Below, in pieces: positions 5,011-13,482 of a DNA stretch of 41,853 nt. Made by a program: the position numbers and the translations under genes. Source of the stretch: Levilactobacillus wangkuiensis (GTDB lineage: Bacteria > Bacillota > Bacilli > Lactobacillales > Lactobacillaceae); contig NZ_BOLM01000022.1 in the NCBI RefSeq assembly GCF_016861605.1, forward strand, positions 1-41,853. The letters run 5' to 3'. Position 1 is the stretch's first letter. The number at the start of each line of letters is the position of its first letter. The notes under the pieces were generated by a model. It saw nothing but the letters and a program-made list of their open reading frames with translations, was not told where the DNA came from and ran no database searches.

Positions 5011-7644
5011 TTACAAAGCCTTCTTAAGGAGGCGAGAGCCGACATCGGAGTCCGCGTAAGACGACGAGCCGCTGCCATGCCAGAACCAAAGACCGGAGCG
5101 GCCAGCGTCCCAATCCCAGCCGCCACCAGTGTTGACCACATAGTTACCACTGCCAACAGCACTGCCATAGTCATGATAGTAAGTATTGTATGAAGCACTA
5201 TTGAAAGAAGTTGGCGCCGTTACTCCAGGGTGCTCCTTATCAAATCCAAGGCCAGTAATATTTGTATTATTTGAATCAATTAGTGGATAGTTAACTTTGT
5301 AGTACGGATACGTAAACGTATCCGAAACATACTTGGTTGCGTCATCACACGAGTATAGAGACAAGTTACTAATGTTTAAGCCGTCTGTCCACATTGCCAA
5401 GTTGCCATAGAGATTTTCAATCCCGCGGTAAGTCATTGATCCATAGCCATTACTATGGTTAACGTTGCCGGATGATCCCTTAACACCGTCAGCGGCGCCA
5501 GCAACTTCTGCGCCAGACAGTACGTTATCAGTAACCCCCTTCATAATTGACTGGGAATCGAGAGTAGCGAATTCAATCGTGAACATAACTTGCAAGGCGT
5601 CTAGTGTATGCACGTCCCACAAGTGATAGCCCTTCTTACCATTTGTGTTATTAGCAACTGCTGAACTTCTTAGCTCAACAATGGTTTGGTTAGCTGTTGG
5701 CGTAGCTCCAGTTTTTGACTGTAATTTGCCTGAAACGATCGATCCTTCGTATCGGGAAACATCGACATAGTCTAGCTCTTTATTAGTGTCAAAATCATAG
5801 AAGCAGTTTGGTAGATACCAGTCATCGCCTTGCTTAACCAACGAAACTTGCCAAGTACTTGATGGTTTATTTTGGGTTTTACGGATATAGAATTTTGGTA
5901 CGCGAACAAACGCGTTGCCATACGAATCGGTAACGGTTTTGTCCATTAATCCCCATGGGCCACGAGTATCAAAGTCGTTTTGAGCGCCATTGATACCGGC
6001 TTTTAGACCCACCGCAGCATCGGTCCGCTGTAAGGCCCCAGATGAGGAGCCATTCCAACTAACGCCGTAAATGTTACCGTCTACGGTTGGCAATGGGTCA
6101 CTGACCGTAAAGTAGTCGCTTGACCCGACTGCATTTTCAGCATTAACGCGGAACAAGTAATCGCTTCCAGCTTCAATGCCATCAGTAACCGTCCCAGTAA
6201 GGCTGTCGGGATTTAATGCGACTTTCGTCCAGTCTGTGCCACCTTGCTTTTGATACTCCAGACTGTATCCGGTGATTTCAGAGCCACCATCACTTTTTGG
6301 TGCTATGATCGTGTAGTCGAAGCCTTTTTTGCTAACATCGTACTCAGCCGTCAGTGACGGGATTCCTGGTACCTTCGCCGTTAGACTCCATTTCCATGTG
6401 GTTGTAGTACCGTTATAAGTGAAGCCCCACATCGCCCCGTCTGGACCGATCCCGTAGCCGGTAACTAAGCCGTCAAAATCGCAGAAATATTCTCCAATAA
6501 GCGAATGACCAGTTGGATTATTTTTAGCGTCAATGTCAACTAAGAGCTTGCCGGTATCTTTGGTGCCGATAATTGTTTTCAGTTCGGCATCTACGTCTTC
6601 CCCACTAGCAACCACAAGTTTAGCGGAGCCATCGTCACCAGTTAATTTGTGTTTTTGCCAGTTAGAAGTATCAGTAGTATGGACAACTTTGCTATCGTCA
6701 GCTTTGGTTGCAAGCTGTTGCTGTGTTGCATAATTGCTTAGGTCCACTTGCGTGCCATCTTTACCGGCTGGCCCTTGAGGGCCCTGCGGACCGGTTGCTC
6801 CATCTTTTCCATCCTTACCGGCTGGTCCCTGAATCTGTCCACAATCTTTCCACGCGTTATTCGTCCAGATATACAGTTCTTCGGCAACTAAGTAACCATC
6901 ACCTTCACTTGCTGTTATGGGTAGTTGTGAAGTAGTGTCAACCTTACCTTTAATCTCTAGTCCTTGACCGGTATCCCCTTTTGGGCCTTGAATCCCTTGG
7001 TCACCCTTCGGTCCTTGAGGTCCAGTATCACCTTTTGCTCCAGTATCACCCTTGTCACCCTTGTCACCTTTCGGTCCTTGAATACCTTGTGGACCCTGAA
7101 TTCCTTGTGGACCTTGCAATGTGGAAACTTGGTTAGTTAAGTCAGTCTTAAGCTGGTCGAATTCCTGCTGAAACTCGTCCAAACTCATAACCGGGATAAC
7201 GTCACCAGAATCACTCATAACATTTTCAGTAATTGTGAATCCTTGTGGGTCATCACTTGGGAAGATGGCATTGTACGTAGTCGTTGGGGTAGTAGTATTA
7301 GTAGTTGAACCGTCATCTGTTAAGCCTTCTTGACTACCCGGGGTAATCAGGCTGGATAAGGTCACCCACACTTCAATTGTGTAATCATCGGGTACTAGGG
7401 CATTCATAACCTCAGCATCAACTGGCATGGTAATCAATCCAGCCAATGGTTGCTTAATCGTAGCCATATCAATCGACTTAGTGAATACATAACCGGTGTC
7501 GTTGGCAACCTTTACATCAATTGCTGTGGCATTAGTTAAGTCAAATGCTGAGCCATCTTGGGTAATCGCCAGATTGAAACTGGCTGTGGTATCGAGGTAT
7601 TTTACTTCATTGTTACCATCAGTGAAGTACAGTTCTTTACTCAC
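5011..7644 (-). CDS. DGR-variable receptor-binding tail fibre (BppU-like, collagen repeats, Fn3, lectin fold)
   Basis: This 877-residue fibre is the probable host-recognition protein. GGAGGCG favours the GTG at 7644 over the GTG at 7650. The order is a BppU-type N-terminal domain (residues ~1-100), a short coiled coil, collagen-like Gly-X-Y repeats (QGPKGDKGDKGDTG and similar, ~175-235 and again ~275-300), a chaperone/linker zone, an Fn3-like domain (~430-520), and a C-terminal C-type-lectin/FGE-like domain with YRGIENLYGNLAMWTDG and GGWDWDAGRSGLWFW. The VR covers the last ~33 codons before the six final residues. Residues 844, 846, 851, 856, 858, 860, 861, 864, 865 and 867 (numbered from 7650) differ from the template. 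The conserved Trp and Gly codons lack template adenines and form the fixed scaffold. Confidence 0.9.
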   Translation of the reverse strand: MSKELYFTDGNNEVKYLDTTASFNLAITQDGSAFDLTNATAIDVKVANDTGYVFTKSIDMATIKQPLAGLITMPVDAEVMNALVPDDYTIEVWVTLSSLITPGSQEGLTDDGSTTNTTTPTTTYNAIFPSDDPQGFTITENVMSDSGDVIPVMSLDEFQQEFDQLKTDLTNQVSTLQGPQGIQGPQGIQGPKGDKGDKGDTGAKGDTGPQGPKGDQGIQGPKGDTGQGLEIKGKVDTTSQLPITASEGDGYLVAEELYIWTNNAWKDCGQIQGPAGKDGKDGATGPQGPQGPAGKDGTQVDLSNYATQQQLATKADDSKVVHTTDTSNWQKHKLTGDDGSAKLVVASGEDVDAELKTIIGTKDTGKLLVDIDAKNNPTGHSLIGEYFCDFDGLVTGYGIGPDGAMWGFTYNGTTTTWKWSLTAKVPGIPSLTAEYDVSKKGFDYTIIAPKSDGGSEITGYSLEYQKQGGTDWTKVALNPDSLTGTVTDGIEAGSDYLFRVNAENAVGSSDYFTVSDPLPTVDGNIYGVSWNGSSSGALQRTDAAVGLKAGINGAQNDFDTRGPWGLMDKTVTDSYGNAFVRVPKFYIRKTQNKPSSTWQVSLVKQGDDWYLPNCFYDFDTNKELDYVDVSRYEGSIVSGKLQSKTGATPTANQTIVELRSSAVANNTNGKKGYHLWDVHTLDALQVMFTIEFATLDSQSIMKGVTDNVLSGAEVAGAADGVKGSSGNVNHSNGYGSMTYRGIENLYGNLAMWTDGLNISNLSLYSCDDATKYVSDTFTYPYYKVNYPLIDSNNTNITGLGFDKEHPGVTAPTSFNSASYNTYYHDYGSAVGSGNYVVNTGGGWDWDAGRSGLWFWHGSGSSSYADSDVGSRLLKKAL
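5028..5125 (-). repeat. DGR variable region (VR) of the fibre gene
   Basis: This is the 98-bp 3'-terminal part of the fibre gene matching the TR. Differences on the plus strand are at 5052, 5058, 5061, 5069, 5070, 5072, 5079, 5084, 5099, 5100, 5115, 5121 and 5125. Each is a T in the template, that is, an adenine on the sense strand. Beyond 5125 the two copies diverge at all kinds of bases. The substitutions change ten amino acids, for example Asn to Arg, His, Ser, Gly, Tyr and Asp. Confidence 0.93.
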
Positions 7645-7876
7645 TTGCACCGCCTCCTAGGGCATTCGTGGCTTCAGTTTTCAACCGGGTTAGTACCAAC
7701 TTCTTGAATCCAGCCCACATATCTTCCTTGGTTGACCCAGAGAAGGCTGTAGAAGCTTCATCAGCCGTAGCATCAAAGTTACCGTAGGCTTGGTGATTGG
7801 TACCACTAAAAACGACCGTGTAGGTAACGTGTGTGGTGTTATCGCTGTTCTGCTTGACATCTAAGCTTGTAATCAT
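7637..7876 (-). CDS. Small baseplate-associated hypothetical protein
   Basis: This 79-residue protein (MITSLDVKQNSDNTTHVTYTVVF...) sits between the S74 fibre and the variable fibre, overlapping both by a few bases. It has beta-rich sequence followed by a helix (FKKLVLTRLKTEATNAL). Proteins of this size and place are common in lactobacillus siphophage baseplate operons, but I do not recognise a named family. Confidence 0.7.
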   Translation of the reverse strand: MITSLDVKQNSDNTTHVTYTVVFSGTNHQAYGNFDATADEASTAFSGSTKEDMWAGFKKLVLTRLKTEATNALGGGASE

Positions 7877-8883
7877 TGAACGTTCTTCCTTTCTAATTGT
7901 GAAATTCGGTAGCTGAGTTCATCAATTCGTTGGTTGGACTTCTTTAAGGCCGCCAATAAGATGGAAATGGTATTGGACTCGTTTAAGAAGTAATCTCCGT
8001 TTTCATCCGTGCTGATCATATCGTTGGCAATGCTTGCAGACTTTTTACCAATCGCATTAACATCATCAATAATCGGTCCAATATGTTGAGAATCAGCGGA
8101 GTTATCGGAATCCTTGTACTTCCATTTTTTGACATCGGTGTTCATGACAGCTGATAAGGCTTCATCTGGGGAGTACTCAGATACATCTCGCTTAGCAGAT
8201 AAGGCGGACTTCAATTTTGTGCCGTTGGAATAAACATCAGCGGCATGGATATCTGTTACACTTCCACCACCACCATTTTGTTCTAGGTATAAGGCACCAC
8301 TATCAGAACAGGCTATGGTATGCCCGCTAATTGATAATCCTTTGCTATTAATTCCATTTGAAACGTCTAGGGTGATAGCTCCGGTGTTGCCTTTGGCTAG
8401 CGTAATCATGCCACCGTAGATATCCGTTGTATTCCCATCAATTATGTTACTGGCTTCAAAGCCAGAATTACTCATCGTGAACTTATCTATCCCTGAATCA
8501 ATGGTAATCGTGCCACCATTAATGGTGCTTCCAGATATATTTACACCATTAATATTCCCTGCTTGAACGTTACCTAAATTGGCTGATAAGGCTGACAGAT
8601 ATTCAACCGCCAAGCTTGTTACGTCCCACTTCTTAAGCGCCCAACTGCCACCAGAATAGATATACATACTAGTTGCAACGTCACCACTCATTACCAACCA
8701 CATATCACCGGCGTTGTGTTCTTTGCCGTCATCGAATGGTGTGCTAGTGGATTCGATAATTGTGCCATCCAGTGAAGTTTTGAGGTTTTTAAGCTTATCG
8801 GCTAAGTCATCAGCGCTATTTGAAGCCATTTGGGCTAACTTGGTGGCTTCGTTAATATCCACTGAGCCTGTTGCTATAATCAT
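7873..8883 (-). CDS. Tail fibre/spike with S74 intramolecular chaperone domain
   Basis: This 336-residue protein has a helical N-terminus, a beta-repetitive middle (GNINGVNISGSTINGGTITI and similar, a beta-helix pattern), and a C-terminal domain with LSAKRDVSEY, HIGPIIDDV and NTISILLAALKKSNQRIDEL. That C-terminal order is typical of Peptidase_S74 chaperones of tail spikes and endosialidases, which trimerise and then cut themselves off. Cleavage at the Ser of LSAKRD is expected by analogy. It overlaps the upstream tail-peptidase gene by 4 bp. Confidence 0.8.
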   Translation of the reverse strand: MIIATGSVDINEATKLAQMASNSADDLADKLKNLKTSLDGTIIESTSTPFDDGKEHNAGDMWLVMSGDVATSMYIYSGGSWALKKWDVTSLAVEYLSALSANLGNVQAGNINGVNISGSTINGGTITIDSGIDKFTMSNSGFEASNIIDGNTTDIYGGMITLAKGNTGAITLDVSNGINSKGLSISGHTIACSDSGALYLEQNGGGGSVTDIHAADVYSNGTKLKSALSAKRDVSEYSPDEALSAVMNTDVKKWKYKDSDNSADSQHIGPIIDDVNAIGKKSASIANDMISTDENGDYFLNESNTISILLAALKKSNQRIDELSYRISQLERKNVQ

Positions 8884-11474
8884 CCTTCGACCACCTCCTG
8901 ATAAGTCTCACCGTCATCAATGTTGAAAGAAGAATCGTCATCACTAGCACTATCTGAGTCGTCAGTATCATCAGGGATTACCACAGGTTGTTCTACCTCG
9001 GAGTTTTCACCCTCATCTTCAGCAGGATAAGTGACGGCTAAGTCCTTACTATCGTCACGGATACCAATTGGGATTGACCATAATCCAGAGTGACTAATCA
9101 TGACGTTATGCGCAGCGTCTCGGTATTCACTAACATTGAAGCCAATTATTAACTGGTCATGAGCTAAGTCAGGGTATATCCCTTCTGGTTCAAAGTGGCC
9201 ACCGTACTCAATCGGTACAGATAATTGAATATCTTGACTGGGTTCAATCTGGTAATTAAAAATGACTGACTGGGTAATGAGATTGATACACATTACTAGT
9301 CTGTCATCCTTGTTATTGACGTCCCCAGCAGTAAAGAAGGCGTATGGATATGCAATTGAATTGGCTTGAATGGTATTATACTTGCCATTGTTAGCCACAC
9401 CCGAGGGTACAGGGTTCCAACCAAAGTCTTGCAATTTGAATCGGATAGTTGGAAAATAATTTCCAGCTTTCAAGTCGGAAATATTACATACTTCTACAGT
9501 TCCGTCCATCTGACTCCCAATCCATAGACCATTGGTAAGGTCAACGTTAGGCCGGACAAAAGTCTCCATCTCGCACCACTTAGTCACGGTGCTAGACCCA
9601 CTATTAATCACGGCATGAGGCGTGTATGGGAAGGTTGCTAACCAATTCTTTCCCCCGCTCAAATCCTTAATCTGTGAGTAGATGAGGTTGTTGGCTTCAT
9701 CGTAACCAAAGGAAGAACCATGTTGACCGCCTTGTACAATCATTGAATTAAGTAACTTGCCATTAGCGTCCCAATGTAGGTATTGGCAATCACTTACATT
9801 GGACTGATTTTGCTTTCCTTTGTAGGAATAGCTTGCCAGCACCTCACCATTACTCATTTTGTACGAGAATTGCAATGCCCCAACGTGATTATTGCCAAAC
9901 TCATCAGGGTTACCATCAGTGGTCTCCCACAACTTCTTGAAGGTTCCGTCAGGGTTAACCCCGGTGTCTATCCACATTTCTGACTCAGTTTTAACGAAGG
10001 CATCGTCAATTGATACGACTAATGATCCGACAAATGGGGGAGTAATGGTGACTTCATAGCCATCTTTTGAGTGTTGGCTCTCCCAAGTCAGATTATGGGT
10101 ACCGTCTTGTTGGACGTATTCCCAGTTGAAAGCCGCCGCTGATAAGAATGACGTAACATTCTCACCTTCAATGAACAACCTTGCAATGACTCGCTTAGAA
10201 GTATCAGTATTCGTCCATGATTGACCCAGCGGGGTAATTAAGCTGATACTAGCAGCATTTTGGTTCTTTTTGGCGTCTTCAAACAGCTTTTTTACATGGT
10301 CATTCCACCGCTGTTCCATATTTTTGATGAAATTGGGAGTAACGACTGTAACCGTTGAAAATTCCCCAATCACTACCTTATTCTGAGTCGGGTCACTCTC
10401 ACTAGTTGTCCGTTGGATTACTCTGGCTTGCAAAGTTAGTACTGGGGACATTGTCAGGTCGATTACCTTAATGGTATCGCCTAGTTGAGCGTCAAAATCT
10501 GACGTTACATCAACGGAATAATTGACCCGAGGGTGATTGTACAGTCTGAGTGTCTTCAATCCCAGCGATAGTAAGGCATCAGGTTCACTGACAGTTGAAC
10601 TTGTAATACTTCCTTCTAACCAAGTGTTGGCATCATTGTTGTACAGGGCGTTAGCAGAGGCATCAGTGACAAAGTTACGACCACCATTACCCTTAGCTTT
10701 ACTGATTGAAGTATCACCGGAACCATAGACGTACAACTTGGTAATCAAGGTAGTATCAACTGTTTCCCGTTTAATGGACAGCATGTTGTCGCCGTAAGTG
10801 ATACGTCTACCGGTATTCTGTCCCCGTTGGTCGGATAATTCCAAAATGGTATCAACCACAATCCCAGAACTATCTAATTTTACGTACCCATCGGCTTCAC
10901 AATCGTAGGTCGTCAGGATTGTTTGAAGCAAAGTTTGAGAAGAACTCTCACCATCAATGGAAAAGTCTGAAAGTAGTCCAGAAGTTGCATTATCCACCAG
11001 TGTTATCCCTGTACCAGCAACAATCCAGTTCATAGCGGCCGGTAAGGCACACTCTTTAATCTCTTTTTTGGTGGGAATAGTCTTCCCTAATCGCCAGATT
11101 AAGAGGTTAATGGCATCGGCTGAAACAAGGTTAGTTCCAGAGGTGGTATCCATGGTCTCCTCAACGGTATATATCCGGTACACCCGCCAGCGGTCATTCG
11201 CTTGGTCATAAGCCGCTAAGTGATTGCCTACTTTCAGGTATTGAGCCGCTGGACTGTCTGCTACCATGGTGAGACCGGTAAAGGTATCATTCCATGACTT
11301 GCTGTTAGCGTTGGGGTCAGAGGTATTAGCTAGACTGGCTTCGGCAATGCTGTCGTTTGAGCTATTATCATCGGCAAGTTGTTGCTGAATAGTCTCACCC
11401 CAGAAAATATTCGTATCAGTTGACGTATCTAAGGTGGCGACTCGTTTGAGGTTTTTATCAAGAATGACGTACAC
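8880..11474 (-). CDS. tal: Tail-associated protein (prophage tail endopeptidase/Tal type)
   Basis: This 864-residue protein starts at GTG after AAGGAG. The N-terminal ~350 residues (MYVILDKNLKRVATLDT, then the DANSKSWNDTFTG and VYTVEET-type region) match the phage minor structural/tail endopeptidase fold that forms the gp27-like hub at the tail tip. The C-terminal half is a beta-rich extension, ending in an acidic Asp/Ser/Glu tail (PDDTDDSDSASDDDSS). It follows Dit and precedes the fibres, the standard baseplate order. Confidence 0.82.
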   Translation of the reverse strand: MYVILDKNLKRVATLDTSTDTNIFWGETIQQQLADDNSSNDSIAEASLANTSDPNANSKSWNDTFTGLTMVADSPAAQYLKVGNHLAAYDQANDRWRVYRIYTVEETMDTTSGTNLVSADAINLLIWRLGKTIPTKKEIKECALPAAMNWIVAGTGITLVDNATSGLLSDFSIDGESSSQTLLQTILTTYDCEADGYVKLDSSGIVVDTILELSDQRGQNTGRRITYGDNMLSIKRETVDTTLITKLYVYGSGDTSISKAKGNGGRNFVTDASANALYNNDANTWLEGSITSSTVSEPDALLSLGLKTLRLYNHPRVNYSVDVTSDFDAQLGDTIKVIDLTMSPVLTLQARVIQRTTSESDPTQNKVVIGEFSTVTVVTPNFIKNMEQRWNDHVKKLFEDAKKNQNAASISLITPLGQSWTNTDTSKRVIARLFIEGENVTSFLSAAAFNWEYVQQDGTHNLTWESQHSKDGYEVTITPPFVGSLVVSIDDAFVKTESEMWIDTGVNPDGTFKKLWETTDGNPDEFGNNHVGALQFSYKMSNGEVLASYSYKGKQNQSNVSDCQYLHWDANGKLLNSMIVQGGQHGSSFGYDEANNLIYSQIKDLSGGKNWLATFPYTPHAVINSGSSTVTKWCEMETFVRPNVDLTNGLWIGSQMDGTVEVCNISDLKAGNYFPTIRFKLQDFGWNPVPSGVANNGKYNTIQANSIAYPYAFFTAGDVNNKDDRLVMCINLITQSVIFNYQIEPSQDIQLSVPIEYGGHFEPEGIYPDLAHDQLIIGFNVSEYRDAAHNVMISHSGLWSIPIGIRDDSKDLAVTYPAEDEGENSEVEQPVVIPDDTDDSDSASDDDSSFNIDDGETYQEVVEG

Positions 11475-11490
11475 ACGTCTTAACTCCTTT

Positions 11491-13482
11491 CTATTTGATG
11501 GCTGGCTTGTACTCCAACGTTATATCTGAGTTGGCTGGGTCCGGAGTAAAGTGCATCTCTTGACTGACATCACCTTCAATTGGCGGGAAGGTAGATAGCC
11601 ATGAGACATACTTATCAACATTCCTACCAGCCACGGTAACCGTGTTATCAGCAGAATCAATGATAATTTCTTCACCGGCGTGGGCAATTACATGGGGAAT
11701 GTCATCGGGGTCATCTGATCCATCAGAAGTGTATATTTTGAGGTCGGTTAGCGTTTCAAAGTCAGAATAATATCCAACTGGTGGTTTAACCAAGTCTTCC
11801 TTAATATCATGTTTCATAAAGGTTGCGGCTACGTTAGCCAAGGCAAAGCCAAACTTGCCCGACTTATCTAACTTTTCAGTATGAATGTGAACCTTACCCT
11901 CAGTATTTTTTGAGAAAACAACACCAGTTTTAGGATTGAACTCGTTAATCTCAGCCACCCAATTATCATAAACCTTGCCACCAATGGTCTTCTTTTGACG
12001 CTCCAGCGAGAACTCACCAAAGAAGTTAGAATAAGCGTCTTTGTTCATGTACGTGGTCTCCATGACATAAGTCGTAATAGTTTTGGACTTAGTCCTAACC
12101 TTTGGCTTGGAAACCTTGGTAGATTTACGCTTACCGCCGGACTTCTTCTTGGTAACCTTCTTAGTTGCCTTTTTACGTTTCTTTTTCTTTTTCTTCTTCT
12201 TAGTAGCGGCCTTGAAGGATTCTCGTTGAAGGGTGGCTTGATACAGTCTGGCTGATTTAGCTTCGGTCTTAGCTTTGGAGGTAGTCTTACCTTTAACGGT
12301 CTTAGTTAAATGAACCCTTATATCATGATGATTATAGCCGTTAACTTTGTGGCCACCCTCGTTGTACAAAAGGGTGAGGTAATTGTTCCTATCTGTGGTG
12401 GCATTAAAGGAACTACCCAGTTGAATGTAACCACGAGGGTACCGACCTTCTGCATAATCAGTAATACCCATTCGTCCACATACATTGCCATTAGAGTCCA
12501 GCAGATAGCCTTCAACTTTTCCCATGGCCCGTTCATTTTCCATCCGCTTGATATGGTGGAACCGCATGGATACCTTCCAGTAATTGCTAATCTTGGGGAT
12601 ACCTTGGTGGATAATAACGGGACCGTAGAAGTCCTTGTGCTTGCCAGTAGTCCCCCAGTTGTAATGGCCTTTACTATCCTTGGCAACCATTAATGCTGAG
12701 GCTGTAGCGGTTGCTTTACCATCATTTTCCCCACGATATACCTTAATTGCTTGGGTATCCTGACCGGCTTGAAACCACGTACTCATCGAGTTGCATGGAT
12801 CGTGTACCTGTAATTCTTGGTGAGGCGTTAAGCTAGTGACATGACCGTTAGCATCAGTAACCGTTGAACCATCATCAACATGGTACCCAACCGCTACATA
12901 CTGGTCCCCTAACGTGTAACCAAAGTAGTACAGGTCAGTCTTTGGGATAATGTGAATTACCGGTTGAACAGCAGTGTTACCGGCTGGACTGATAATCTGC
13001 TCATTACTGGTGATCTTAATATCTCGTTGAGGTAGAAACCCTCGTGGATCAGCCAGCATAAAGGTAAGTGTAGTGGTGCAATCCTGTACCCCTTCATTGA
13101 TAAAAGTGGGGGTAGGAATGGCGGTAAAGTGGCCATAATAGACTACCTCTGGCTGGTCGTTGAACCGTAACGGGTACTGAGTATCGGCGTCATCATGGGT
13201 ATTAATTAGAGCCTTCGATAGATTATTCAGTATCCGGTTGTAATCGTCCCTATCAGTGGGGTACATCGTAATCGGAATATCTATCTGTTTTTCCCCATAA
13301 CTATTGCCTAAAAAAACGCCCCCGTATCTACCGGGAACGTCTTGGAAGGATTCGGTTATCGTTGGGGCGATCGGCTTTGATACATGGTTGACCAGAACTT
13401 CCAAATCCTTGTCGGAATTGAAGCCACCGGTACCATTCTCATCAAAGGCATAATCAAAGGTATTAACATCATTGAATGCCAT
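11491..13482 (-). CDS. dit: Distal tail protein (Dit), extended form
   Basis: The first ~150 residues (VLVNHVSKPIAPTITESFQDVPGRYGG, then DIPITMYPTDRDDYNRILNNLSKAL) are typical of Dit proteins of siphophages, which form the hexameric hub between tube and tip. At 663 residues it is about 2.5 times the simple Dit length, with beta-rich insertions that may be carbohydrate-binding. A very basic stretch around residues 430-455 contains nine consecutive Lys plus many more Lys/Arg. It overlaps the tape measure by 14 bp. Confidence 0.82.
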   Translation of the reverse strand: MAFNDVNTFDYAFDENGTGGFNSDKDLEVLVNHVSKPIAPTITESFQDVPGRYGGVFLGNSYGEKQIDIPITMYPTDRDDYNRILNNLSKALINTHDDADTQYPLRFNDQPEVVYYGHFTAIPTPTFINEGVQDCTTTLTFMLADPRGFLPQRDIKITSNEQIISPAGNTAVQPVIHIIPKTDLYYFGYTLGDQYVAVGYHVDDGSTVTDANGHVTSLTPHQELQVHDPCNSMSTWFQAGQDTQAIKVYRGENDGKATATASALMVAKDSKGHYNWGTTGKHKDFYGPVIIHQGIPKISNYWKVSMRFHHIKRMENERAMGKVEGYLLDSNGNVCGRMGITDYAEGRYPRGYIQLGSSFNATTDRNNYLTLLYNEGGHKVNGYNHHDIRVHLTKTVKGKTTSKAKTEAKSARLYQATLQRESFKAATKKKKKKKKRKKATKKVTKKKSGGKRKSTKVSKPKVRTKSKTITTYVMETTYMNKDAYSNFFGEFSLERQKKTIGGKVYDNWVAEINEFNPKTGVVFSKNTEGKVHIHTEKLDKSGKFGFALANVAATFMKHDIKEDLVKPPVGYYSDFETLTDLKIYTSDGSDDPDDIPHVIAHAGEEIIIDSADNTVTVAGRNVDKYVSWLSTFPPIEGDVSQEMHFTPDPANSDITLEYKPAIK

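Noticed and set aside
4806..5198. Long open frames across TR and VR on both strands
   Set aside because: They arise from two copies of the same repeat in one frame and antisense to the fibre. No ribosome site fits, and the region is explained by the DGR.
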